The position numbers and the translations under genes are program-made. Under the pieces are notes generated by a model. The model ran no database searches. It was not told the origin of the DNA and saw only the letters and a list, made by a program, of their open reading frames with translations. Of a DNA stretch of 21,186 nt, positions 1-8,887 are shown piece by piece. Origin of the DNA: Pseudozyma flocculosa PF-1 (Eukaryota > Basidiomycota > Ustilaginomycetes > Ustilaginales > Ustilaginaceae); the NCBI RefSeq assembly GCF_000417875.1, contig NW_006920881.1, forward strand, positions 102,960 through 124,145, given 5' to 3'. Position 1 is the stretch's first letter, and each line of letters begins with the position of its first letter.

Positions 1-564
1 AGGCGCAGGCGCGCAAGGAGGCGGCTCGAGCCGCCGCGGCCGATGCGGCGCAGCAGCAGCGCGAGCGCAAGCCAAAGGATCCGGACGCCACCGACTACCA
101 CGCCATTGTGCCGATCAACGACTTCCCGCAGCGGGCGCGGTGGCGCGTGACCAACAAGGAGACGATGGTGCACCTGATCGAGTCGACGGGGGCGTCGATC
201 ACCAACAAGGGCGTGTTTTACAAGGAGGGCACCGAGCCGCAGCCGGGCGACCCGCCCAAGCTGCAGCTGCTCATCGAGAGCAACAACCAGGAGATGGTGG
301 AGCGCGCCGTGCTCGAGATCCAGCGGCTGCTGGTCGAGGCGACCCAGGCCGCCATGGAGGTGAGTGGCGGCGACCCGGACCGTGCCGCGCGACGGTGCGG
401 CAGCCTGCGACGACCAATCGCTGACGTTTCACCGCGTATCCGGTCGTCCTTCTCCCCCGCCCCTGCCCCCGCCCGCGCGCACGCTGCTGTTCGCCCTTTG
501 CCCCGTTCTGCAGGCCGAGGCGAGGAACCCTGGCAACGCTCCCGGGCGGTACTCGGTCGTGTAG
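1..564 (+). CDS. PRP5: PRP5/DDX46 pre-mRNA-splicing DEAD-box helicase, C-terminal part (5' end off window)
   Basis: This is the last part of a two-exon-visible gene: exon <1..359 (reading frame begins at base 3), intron 360..513 (GTGAGT donor, CAG acceptor) and exon 514..564 ending in TAG. About 135 residues are visible. They start in an Ala/Gln/Arg-rich charged stretch and run into the conserved C-terminal domain with the motifs [26 protein letters not shown] and [12 protein letters not shown], ending in [12 protein letters not shown]. This ending is characteristic of Prp5/DDX46, the ATPase that remodels U2 snRNP during branch-site recognition in the nucleus. The RecA helicase domains lie left of base 1 and are not seen. 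The frame and phase (0) are preserved across the splice. The gene is convergent with KTI12, with 243 bases between the two stop codons. Identification rests on the C-terminal domain only. Confidence 0.9.
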
Positions 565-807
565 GCCGGACGTCATCCAGGTACGCATCGTGCAGTATCA
601 AGGCGTGCTCTGCCATCCCACGCATTTCCCAAAGTGGATCACCCCGGATGACGCTTCCTTCGCTTGTGTGCATGCCTGCTTGCCTGGCTGCCTGCCCGAG
701 GTGGCCCGTTGACTGATGCATTGCGAGGGACGGGAATCACAGATGGCCGCAAAGACGGGACGACGGCTACAAGTACAGGAGGGGAGCGGGACTTCGAACG
801 ATGACAA
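565..807. other. Convergent intergenic region PRP5/KTI12
   Basis: The two stop codons face each other across 243 bases. The region must hold both 3' ends. It contains short CTGC/CCTG-rich low-complexity sequence around 665-700. I see no gene and no clear polyadenylation signal. Confidence 0.6.
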
Positions 808-2195
808 TCACATGGTCTCCTCGAGCCAGGCGACAAAGCGGCGCGCGACGAGATACTCTGGCGACGGCTGGGGAACCCCCTTGCTGGGGGCCGAGGTCGA
901 TGCCGTGGCCGAGAGGGCGACGTAACCGCCTTCGTCCCTGGCAGCGAGGCCGAGCTGGTTGACGGCTGCACTACCGGCGTTGTGGATCTTTACAAAGTGC
1001 CTTCGGAGGCGCTGGAGCGAAGCGAGGGTGGGCATCTTGTGCGACGGGATGGTGAGGGCGAGCGGGTGCGGACCGACGAGGGAGGGGCTGCTGAGCGGGA
1101 TAGTGGCGCCCGGTTGGAAGCCGAGTGTGGAGGTGTGGGTGAGGATGAGGGAGAGGATGTGCTGTGTGGCGGATTCGAGGAGGGAGAGGTACGAGGATGT
1201 CGTGGAGCGCGTGGGCGTCACGACCTCGGGCGCCTTGTGCGCCGACCCCACCGTCGCTGCTGCCCAGATGTCGTCGAGCGGCAGAGGGTCGCACTGCACC
1301 TGCTGCGCCTCGTCGTCGACGATGGCCTCTTCACCTTGGCCTGGTGCAGCAGCGGCGACGGAGAGGGACGAGGAGACGAGAAAGAGGGGAGAGTCCCAGC
1401 GCGTCATGGGGTTGGGCTCCTCGTAGCGCATAAAGAGCGAGTCGAGGGTCTCGTCGTCGTAGCTGGCCGCGTCGCCGTGCTGCGCGCGTCGCTTGGCATT
1501 CCAGTGGGTGCAGAGCGCGGGCGGCGCGTGGACGTGGACCTGAAGCAGAGGCAGGGGTGTGAGAGAGGGAAGCGACGAAGCAGAGGGGCGAGGGAGGGGA
1601 GCGACAAAGCCGAGGTGAGAAGGACGGGTCCGGAGTCGTGTGAATGGCCACAGAGAGAAAAGAGACAGGCAGGACGGACGTGGACGCACCGTGAGGCATT
1701 TGACGCCCACCTCTCTTGCGGCGCACCAGAGCTGGTACCTGAACCCCTTGATGTTGAGCCCCGCGCCGCCGTCGGCAATGACGATGGTGTCCTTGCCCAG
1801 CGCGCGCGTCACGGCTGAGAGGTAGGAGGCCCTGGCGGGCTTCTCGGTGCGTTGGGCTGCCGGGGTGTCGGTGGTGCGGGGCAAGCAGGCAGGCAGGCAG
1901 GGCGGAGAGGTTGTCAGACTGCGACGAGAAGCCATGCTCGTTGCAAGCAGCGGGCGCGTGAAGGAAACGTACAGGCATAGGCGGAGCGGGCGACGTGGAC
2001 ATCGTCGTCCGAGACGATGACGACGCGGCTGGGCAGAGGCGGCTGCTGCTGCTGCTGCTGCGGCGGCGGCGGCGACGATGACGACGAGGCGGCGGCGGCG
2101 GCGACGCGTATCCGGACCTCGAAGTCGTGCTTGAGCTGTTGGGAGCGAGTTGTGCGTCCCGAAGAGGGGAGGCCCGAGACGGTCACCAGGGCCAT
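808..2195 (-). CDS. KTI12: KTI12, Elongator-associated P-loop protein (tRNA wobble-uridine modification)
   Basis: Three exons on the minus strand: 2195..1973, 1856..1690 and 1539..808. Introns are 116 bases (GTACGT...CAG) and 150 bases (GTGCGT...CAG); the product is 373 residues. Kti12 is a PSTK-like ATPase that binds Elongator and supports mcm5/ncm5 modification of wobble uridine in tRNA. Seen: start MALVTVSGLPSSGRTTRSQQ with the P-loop at residues 8-15; a roughly 30-residue Ala/Ser/Pro/Gln insert; then DDDVHVARSAYASQRTEK, KDTIVIADGG...NIKGFRYQLWC, and PPALCTHWNAKRR after intron 2. The C-terminal part has RYEEPNPMTRWDSPLF and ends RRFVAWLEETM. The Walker A lysine position is arginine (residue 14, codon CGC), and the usual 'DSLNYIKG' motif is replaced by ADGGAGLNIKG. 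Intron 2 is a multiple of three with no stop, so an unspliced message stays open. The start is chosen by the P-loop strand beginning at residue 3. Confidence 0.9.
2042..2074. repeat. GCT/CGG triplet tract coding polyGln/polyPro in KTI12 exon 1
   Basis: About six GCT units run directly into CGG units. On the minus strand this encodes the Pro-Pro-Gln-Gln run inside the KTI12 insert. It is followed by further GAC/GCG triplets (to about 2105) encoding Ser and Ala runs. Confidence 0.85.
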
Positions 2196-3170
2196 GGTCG
2201 TCGTCGATAGTCGCTGCGAAAGGAGGCGGGTCGAAGGAGGTGGTGGTGGGCCGGGCAGCGTCCCAGCAAAGTGGAGAAGAACGCAACCCGACCCTGAACT
2301 GCTTCTGCTCGTCTTCCGACTTCCGAGCCAGCCGACCCGACTGGCCTGGTCTGGCCATGTCAGGATGACATCAGCAGTCCGGGAGGCTGGAGCGGGTGCG
2401 CCCGGGATGCACCGGTCGGCCGGGGGTGCTGGCTTGGATAAGCAGCCAAAATGGGGCGGAGGGCGTCGGAGAGCAGCCGGATTTCTAAGCGCGCCCGCCC
2501 GCCCGGCTGAAAGTTGGAGGTGCAGCCCACGGCCGCTCAAGGCCGACCTCGAGGCTGTGGGCTGCCCTTCATGTAAGCCTGCCCGCTGCCAGCCAGGCCA
2601 GCCAGCCAGCCAGCCAGGGCGCGCCCTTTTTTCCCGCCTCGAGCTGGCTGCGCTGCGTTGGTTGGCTGCGCTGGACTGGTGGGCTGGCGCTGGCTTGCCC
2701 CGCAGAGAGCCGCCCGCTCGCGCTTGTCCGTCCGGTGGCCGTCGTCAAGGGAGAACGAGAGGCCGACCGAGCGAGCAGGCGAGCGAGCAAGCAGCCAGGC
2801 GGGCAGGCAGCCAGGCGGGTGGGTTCCGTAAGGTTGGTCGCTCGCTCGGCGGCCGTCGACGTCGGCACCGTAAGCGTCCCTCTGCCGCCGTGGCAATCCT
2901 ATCCCCCGGCGCTCCTTATCCTCTCCTCTTTACCTCCACGCCGCCACTCCGCTTGTTGACTCCGTGTCACCATCATCCCATCATACCTCCCTCTTGTCGT
3001 CGTTCCACCACTGACCACACGAGAGGATACAACCGCAGTGCCTCCCCATCCAACCAACCTCGCATCGATACCAGCGCACTTCGATTTAGCCAGCTCTAGC
3101 GCACCCACCCAACACGCCCCGCCCCAAAAGGAGGCCACATCCTTGTCGTCTACCACAACCACCCGCTACC
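2196..3170. promoter_or_regulatory. Divergent promoter region KTI12 (-) / SDH1 (+)
   Basis: These 975 bases separate the two start codons and must contain both promoters and 5' UTRs. The middle (2588-2618 and 2761-2820) is made of CCAG/GGCAG-type low-complexity repeats. The SDH1-proximal 250 bases become pyrimidine-rich (CT-rich runs around 2910-3010), as is common just upstream of fungal start sites. I see no convincing TATA box. No protein-coding gene is supported here; open frames in this stretch lack recognisable motifs. Confidence 0.6.
2588..2618. repeat. (CCAG)n low-complexity tract
   Basis: Imperfect tandem CCAG/CCAGG units in the KTI12-SDH1 promoter, followed by a second block (2761-2820) of GCGAGC and GGCAG/CCAGG units. 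Confidence 0.75.
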
Positions 3171-5485
3171 ATGGTCTTTGCCAGGACGCTCTCGCGCGCC
3201 GTGGCGCGCAACCCCACCTCGAGCCTCGTCGCTCACAGGTCGGCCGGCTTCCACTCGACCGCCGCCGCATCTAGGATCATTGCATCGCAGCCCCTCCGCG
3301 CAAAGGAGGCACCCTCGATCGCAGACGCCGCAAAGGGCTACCCCGTCATCGACCACGAGTGAGTCTCGGCGCAGCGCACGCAGCAGCAGCACTCGTGCAC
3401 ACTCGCCGGCGCTCGTTGCCTTCCGGTTCTTGGGCGCTGACACCGCCTGTTGCTCCTCTCTCTCTGCTCGCTTTCTCTGCATGTCTCCCTCTCCAGGTAC
3501 GACGCCGTCGTTGTCGGTGCCGGTGGATCCGGTCTGCGTGCCGCCTTCGGTCTCGCCGAGGCCGGCCTCAACACTGCCTGCATCACCAAGCTCTTCCCCA
3601 CCCGGTCCCACACCGTCGCTGCCCAGGGCGGTATCAACGCTGCTCTCGGAAACAGTGAGTGACGGCACCCTACGATTGCGCGGGCCCGTAGCAATATGTG
3701 CTGACTTTTTTGGTCCTTCGCTTCTGCTCCTCGCCCCCGCGCAGTGACCGAGGACGACTGGAGGTGGCACATGTACGACACCGTCAAGGGATCCGACTGG
3801 CTCGGCGACCAGGATGCCATCCACTACATGTGCCGCGAGGCGCCCCGCACCGTCATTGAGCTCGAGCACTTCGGCCTGCCCTTCTCGCGAACCAAGGACG
3901 GCAAGATCTACCAGCGTGCCTTTGGCGGACAGTCGCTCAACTACGGCAAGGGCGGCCAGGCCTACCGCTGCGCCGCCGCCGCCGACCGCACTGGCCACGC
4001 CATGCTTCACACCCTCTACGGCCAGTCGCTTCGCCACAACACCAACTTCTTCATCGAGTACTTTGCCCTCGACCTGATCATGGAGGACGGCGAGTGCGTC
4101 GGCGTCATGGCCCTCAACATGGAGGACGGCACCATCCACCGTTTCCGCTCGCACAAGACCGTCCTCGCCACGGGCGGATACGGCAAGGCCTACTTCTCGG
4201 CCACCAGCGCCCACACCTGCACCGGCGACGGCATGGCCATGGTCTCGCGCGCCGGCCTGCCGCTCCAGGACCTCGAGTTTGTCCAGTTCCACCCCACCGG
4301 CATCTACGGCGCCGGATGCCTCATCACCGAGGGCTCCCGCGGCGAGGGCGGATACCTGCTCAACTCGGAGGGCGAGCGCTTCATGGAGAGGTATGCGCCC
4401 ACCGCCAAGGATCTCGCCTCGCGCGACGTCGTCTCGCGCTCGATGACCATCGAGATCCGCGAGGGCCGCGGCGTCGGCCCCGAGAAGGACCACGTCTACC
4501 TGCAGCTCTCGCACCTGCCCCCGGAGGTCCTCCACGAGCGCCTGCCCGGCATCTCGGAGACGGCCGCCATCTTTGCCGGCGTCGACGTCACCAAGGAGCC
4601 CATCCCCGTCCTGCCCACGGTGCACTACAACATGGGCGGCATCCCCACCAAGTACACGGGCGAGGTCATCACCAAGGGCCCCAACGGCGAGGACAAGGTG
4701 GTGCCCGGCCTCTACGCCGCCGGTGAGACGGCGTGCGTGTCGGTGCACGGCGCCAACCGCCTCGGCGCCAACTCGCTGCTCGACATTGTCGTCTTTGGCC
4801 GCGCGTGCGCCAACCACATCAAGGAGAACCTGTCTCCTGGCAAGCCGCATAAGGAGCTCAAGGGCGACGCGGGTGCCAAGTCGATCAACGACCTCGACTG
4901 GGCGCGCAACGCCAACGGCTCCAAGCCCACGGCTCAGATCCGCAACGAGATGCAGCGCGTCATGCAGAGCGACGCCGCCGTCTTCCGCACCCAGAAGACG
5001 CTCGACGAGGGTGTCGAAAAGATCGACAAGGTGTTTGACAGCTACCCCGACGTCAGCATCCAGGACCGCTCCATGATCTGGAACTCGGACCTGGTCGAGA
5101 CGCTCGAGCTCAAGAACCTCCTCACCTGCGCCACCCAGACGATGCACTCGGCCGCCGCGCGAAAGGAGTCGCGAGGCGCACACGCCCGCGAGGACTTCCC
5201 CGACCGGTGAGTTTCCTTGCTTTGCGACGGCGTCCTGCTAGTCCCGCCATCCCCGCTCCGCAGCTTGCCCTGAGTTGGCTCTTGCTGACACGTTGTGTAT
5301 CGCTCTCCCTTTTGCCCGCTTCGCTTGCCGATCCCTGCAGCGACGACGAGACCTGGATGAAGCACACGCTGTCGTGGCAGCAGGGCCAGAACGACAAGGT
5401 CAAGCTCGACTACCGCAACGTCGTCAACACGACGCTCGACGAGGCCGAGTGCAAGCCCGTGCCTCCGTTCAAGCGACAGTACTAG
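3171..5485 (+). CDS. SDH1: Succinate dehydrogenase flavoprotein subunit, mitochondrial
   Basis: Four exons: 3171..3358, 3497..3654, 3745..5206 and 5341..5485. Introns are 138, 90 and 134 bases, all GTGAGT...CAG; the product is 650 residues, normal for the family. Sdh1 oxidises succinate to fumarate in the matrix and passes electrons via FAD to the iron-sulfur subunit (complex II, TCA cycle). Seen: an N-terminal Arg/Ser/Ala-rich mitochondrial targeting segment of about 45 residues; the FAD-binding motif [13 protein letters not shown] (about 67-79); [10 protein letters not shown] with the covalent-FAD histidine at about 101; HPTG with its histidine at about 298; GSRGEGG with its arginine at about 314; [10 protein letters not shown] near the end of the FAD domain; and the helical C-terminal domain with HTLSWQ and KLDYR. 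All expected catalytic positions are present. The codon split by intron 2 restores GN-MTEDDW, which supports that junction. The start context is TACCATGG. Confidence 0.97.
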
Positions 5486-6413
5486 ACGGCGAGCGAGCGC
5501 AAGCCCGTCGAGCCGATCGAGCCAGGCTGCGTCTGCCTTGGCCGCCACCTGGGCCCCTGGTCGTCGATGTATCTACGCTCCTTGATGTCTTGATTGATTG
5601 ATTGTCAAGTGTCTTGCTTTCTCCTTTCACGAGCGATGCGTGCCTGTCGCCTGATGAGACGAGAGTGTGGGCTGTTTGGCTAGAAGGGCAGAGCGACGCT
5701 GGTGACGCTCCTGTCGGTGATGGTGCGGGTGCGGGTGCGGGTGAGGGTGTGTGCAGTGCTGCAAGGCATGGGGAGGCCGGGCGGTATCGCCGGACCGGGA
5801 TGCAGAGGGCGCACCTGGGCCCGTCAGCTAGGCAGCTGTCAAGAGGCCAGGCTAGGGTCTGGCCTGGCTGCACGGTCCACCTGTTGCCCCGCACTCGTCG
5901 ATCTGCTCTTGTCATGGCCTCCCCACCTCACCGTCTCACACCCCACCACATTCACCCCACTCCTCGCTCTCCCTACCTCCAACTAGCCCGGCTGCTACTA
6001 CCTATGTTCTCTCGCTGAGTTTGACACTCACCGGCACCACACTGCACCATACCGCCTGCGCTCGATCTTCGTACCACACCCTCTCGCCGCCGTGCTTCGG
6101 ACCGCAAATACACCTCAGCCGCACCGACGCACCCCAGCCGCACCGATACGCCTAGCGGCCGCGCGACCGCCAGCCCGCCACCATAACGTCGTCAACGGGC
6201 CGTCAAGCCACTCCGGGCCCTCTACCGTCGTTCACCATCACCTCGCCCACCGCGTCGAGCATAGAGCTAGACGACTTTGCCACGCCCGCTTCCGAAGATC
6301 CCCTCGGCGACGGGGCGTTTGCGCAAGACGACCCGGGGCGGCGAGATTATCCAGATACGTATCAAGGTCAAGCGGGGCAGCAGTCCAAGACGTGGCCGCG
6401 GCGTGGCAGCGGC
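5486..6413. promoter_or_regulatory. SDH1 3' flank and promoter/5' leader of the MFS transporter
   Basis: This 928-base stretch lies between the SDH1 stop and the first in-frame ATG of the transporter. It contains a short GATT repeat near 5591, a four-block GGG motif at 5727-5747 and CCAGG-type repeats at 5845-5875. A CA/CT-rich leader spans about 5930-6180. From 6156 the transporter frame is already open (see findings), so the right-hand 230 bases may in fact be coding. Confidence 0.55.
5727..5747 (+). other. Potential G-quadruplex motif
   Basis: Four GGG runs (5727-5729, 5733-5735, 5739-5741, 5745-5747), each separated by exactly three bases. This fits the canonical G3N3 pattern on the plus strand. 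It lies about 240 bases after the SDH1 stop. Confidence 0.6.
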
Positions 6414-8749
6414 ATGGTTGGTACCGACAACGACGATGCCACTGCCCGAGATGCTCGGCTGAATCGCGACCGGGCTGGACCCGACTCTCGGCGCGCGTAC
6501 AGCAGCATGGCGGCGTCGAGGAACGACCTTGATGACAACGACGGGGACGCCACGGAAGACGAAGGGCTGATATCTGGTGCAGGGCTGGATGAGAACCATC
6601 CGAGCTCGGCCTCGTACCTCACTCGGCTGGTGGCCGTCGCGTGCCTTGGCGGCCTCCAGTTTGGATGGGACACGGGCATCGCCAGCGGCATGCTCGTCGC
6701 CATCCGCGGTGACCTGGGACACGAGCTGTCCGAGGGGGAACAGGAGCTCATCGTTAGCGCCACCACTGTCGGTGCCATCGTCGGCGCTGTCGTCGCGGGC
6801 CGTATGTCCGACTGGGCGGGGAGGAAGAAGGTGGGTAGTCTGTGCAGTGCCTCGGAAAAATGGATGATCGATGCCTCGCAAGCTGACATCGAGAACGGCG
6901 ACGACGACGATATCGATCCCCGTCTCCCCACTTGCCTTCCCGTGCTGCGCCAGGTCATGATCGCATCGGCGGTCCTCTTCCTCCTGGGCTCGCTCGAGCA
7001 GGCCGCCTCGCAAGTCGTGCGCGAGCTGGTGCTGGGCCGTGTGCTGGTGGGTCTAGGCGTCGGCATGGCGAGCATGGTGGTGCCCACCTACCTCGCCGAG
7101 GTGGCGCCGACGTCGGTGCGCGGCCGCATCGTGGGCTTCAACAGCGTCCTCATCACCTTCGGCCAGGTGGTGGCCTACACGATCGACGCGGCCCTCTACA
7201 ACGTCACCATGGGCTGGCGCTGGATGGTCCTCATCGGAGGCGCGCCCGCCATCTTGCAGATGGTTGGACTCTTCTACCTCGACGAGTCACCCCGGTGGCT
7301 CGTGGCGCGCGGCAGGATCGTCTCGGCGCGGCGCGTGCTGCAGCGAATCTACCCTACCGCCACCAATCGCGAGGTCGACATGGAGATCGAGAGGATCGAG
7401 CGGAGCATGCGCGGGACAACGAGCCAGGTCCCCGAGGATCCCGACGAGCGCAACGGCAACGGCAGCGGCGGCGGCGGCGGCGGCGGTGAGGATGTCGAGG
7501 GTCGCGGCTCGATGACGCGCATCTCGAGCGTCGCGCCGCAGATTCTGTCGACGGCGGCGCCCAAGGTCAAGGAGGCCAAGGGCAAGCTCAAGCTGCTTTG
7601 GAACGAGCCAAACAACCGCAAGGCCCTCATTCTCGCGTGCGGCCTGCAGTTTTTCCAGCAGGTGAGCCGAGCGCCGTCGACCCGGCCGTGGCTAGGGCTG
7701 CGTGGTAGCGAGTGGAGTCTGGCGCTGATCCCCGTTGCCTTCTGTGCTGATCCCCTCCGCGCTGCTGCGATGCAAGATGGTCGGCTTCAACTCGGTGAGT
7801 GGATTAGGTCGTCGATCTACGCAGCGGCGGCGGGGCAATAGCTGTAGGGATCGACGGTTGGGCTGACCATGTCTCGCTGCGTCCCGCCTCGGCACCGACC
7901 AGCTAATGTACTTCAGCGGGCGGCTACTGCTCATGGCGGGCTTCACCTCGAACCCGAATGCGGCGGCGATCGGCATCGCCGTATCCAACTGCATCGGAAC
8001 GGCCTTGGGGATGCGCTTCGTCGACCGCATCGGCCGGCGCAAGCTGCTCCTGTGGGCCACGTTCGGCACGACGCTGTCCCTGGCGCTGCTCAGCTTCAGT
8101 CTGAGCATGGTCGACGTCGGTCCCACCTCTGGCACGCCTTCCGCAACCGTCGCCGCCTCCACAGAAACAGCAGCGGAGGGAGCGGCGGGCGCGGGCGCAG
8201 GGGCGTGGGCGTACCTCTCTCTGATCTTCATGATCGTGTTCACGCTCAACTACGCCGTCGGGCTCGGCATCCTGCCCTGGTTGATCCAGAGCGAAGTCTT
8301 TGCCGGTCCAGTACGCGGTATCGGAGCCGGTCTGGCCAGCGCGACCAGTTGAGTACCCTCCTCGCCTCGTCGCTGTGCTTCGTGCGTAGTGCCTGTTGAC
8401 CGAACACCCCCCCCCCCCCCCCTCCCAACCATCTCGCATCGACTTGGCAGACTGGACATCGAACCTCGTCATCTCATCCACCTTCCTCCACCTCGTCAAG
8501 GCCATTACGCCCGCAGGCAGCTTCGCACTCTACGCCCTCGTCGCCGCCGCATCCTGGTACTTTACCTGGACCAGGCTGCCCGATATGAAGGGCGTCAGTC
8601 TCTCCGACGTCCAGCACTCGTTTGGCCCGTCGTCGTCGTCGGGCAGCGGTGCAGCTGGCGGTACCGCGACGGGGGCGGCGGCGGCGTACCAGGCCGTTGC
8701 TACTACCGAGGAGGACGACGAGGATGACGTCGATGGAAGACGACGATGA
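6414..8749 (+). CDS. MFS sugar porter, myo-inositol transporter (ITR) type
   Basis: Five exons: 6414..6830, 6954..7661, 7777..7794 (18 bases), 7903..8347 and 8451..8749. Introns are 123, 115, 108 and 103 bases; 628 residues from this ATG. It is a 12-TM plasma-membrane-type transporter. Seen: acidic hydrophilic N-tail; TM1 at about 68-92 with FGWDTGIASG; LGHELSEGEQELIVSATTVGA, typical of proton-coupled inositol transporters; AGRKK between TM2 and TM3; DESPRWL after TM6. A central loop carries a Gly run (GNGSGGGGGGGEDVEG). The second half has QFFQQ-MVGFNS-LMYFSG, VDRIGRRKLL, ILPWLIQSEVF and ATNWTSNLVIS. The C-tail is Ser/Gly/Ala-rich and acidic. The last intron uses a GTTGAG donor and contains a C16 run; intron 2 ends in AAG. 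The frame stays open upstream to 6156, with ATA at 6183 in a start-like context, so the N-terminus is uncertain. MFS sugar porter is near certain; the inositol substrate is inferred. Confidence 0.88.
8407..8422. repeat. C16 homopolymer in an intron
   Basis: Sixteen consecutive C residues in intron 4 of the MFS transporter, about 28 bases before its 3' splice site. Confidence 0.9.
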
Positions 8750-8887
8750 GCCCGAGACCGGAGCCAGGCGGGGATGAGACGTCCTACGTGGGCCAATGCT
8801 TTGTCTATCTCGTTGCAGTCTGCTGCGGCAATCGCCGTCTTGTCGTCTATCGACCGGAGAACACGGCTACGGCCACGGCCACGGCAC

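Noticed and set aside
2017..3099. 360-codon plus-strand frame across the KTI12-SDH1 promoter
   Set aside because: The left end is antisense of KTI12 exon 1, the rest is low-complexity promoter sequence, and it has no conserved motif.
3150..5183. 677-codon open frame on the minus strand opposite SDH1
   Set aside because: It mirrors SDH1 codons in a GC-rich genome with few stops on the antisense strand; it has no recognisable motif, and the plus strand carries a complete, conserved SDH1.
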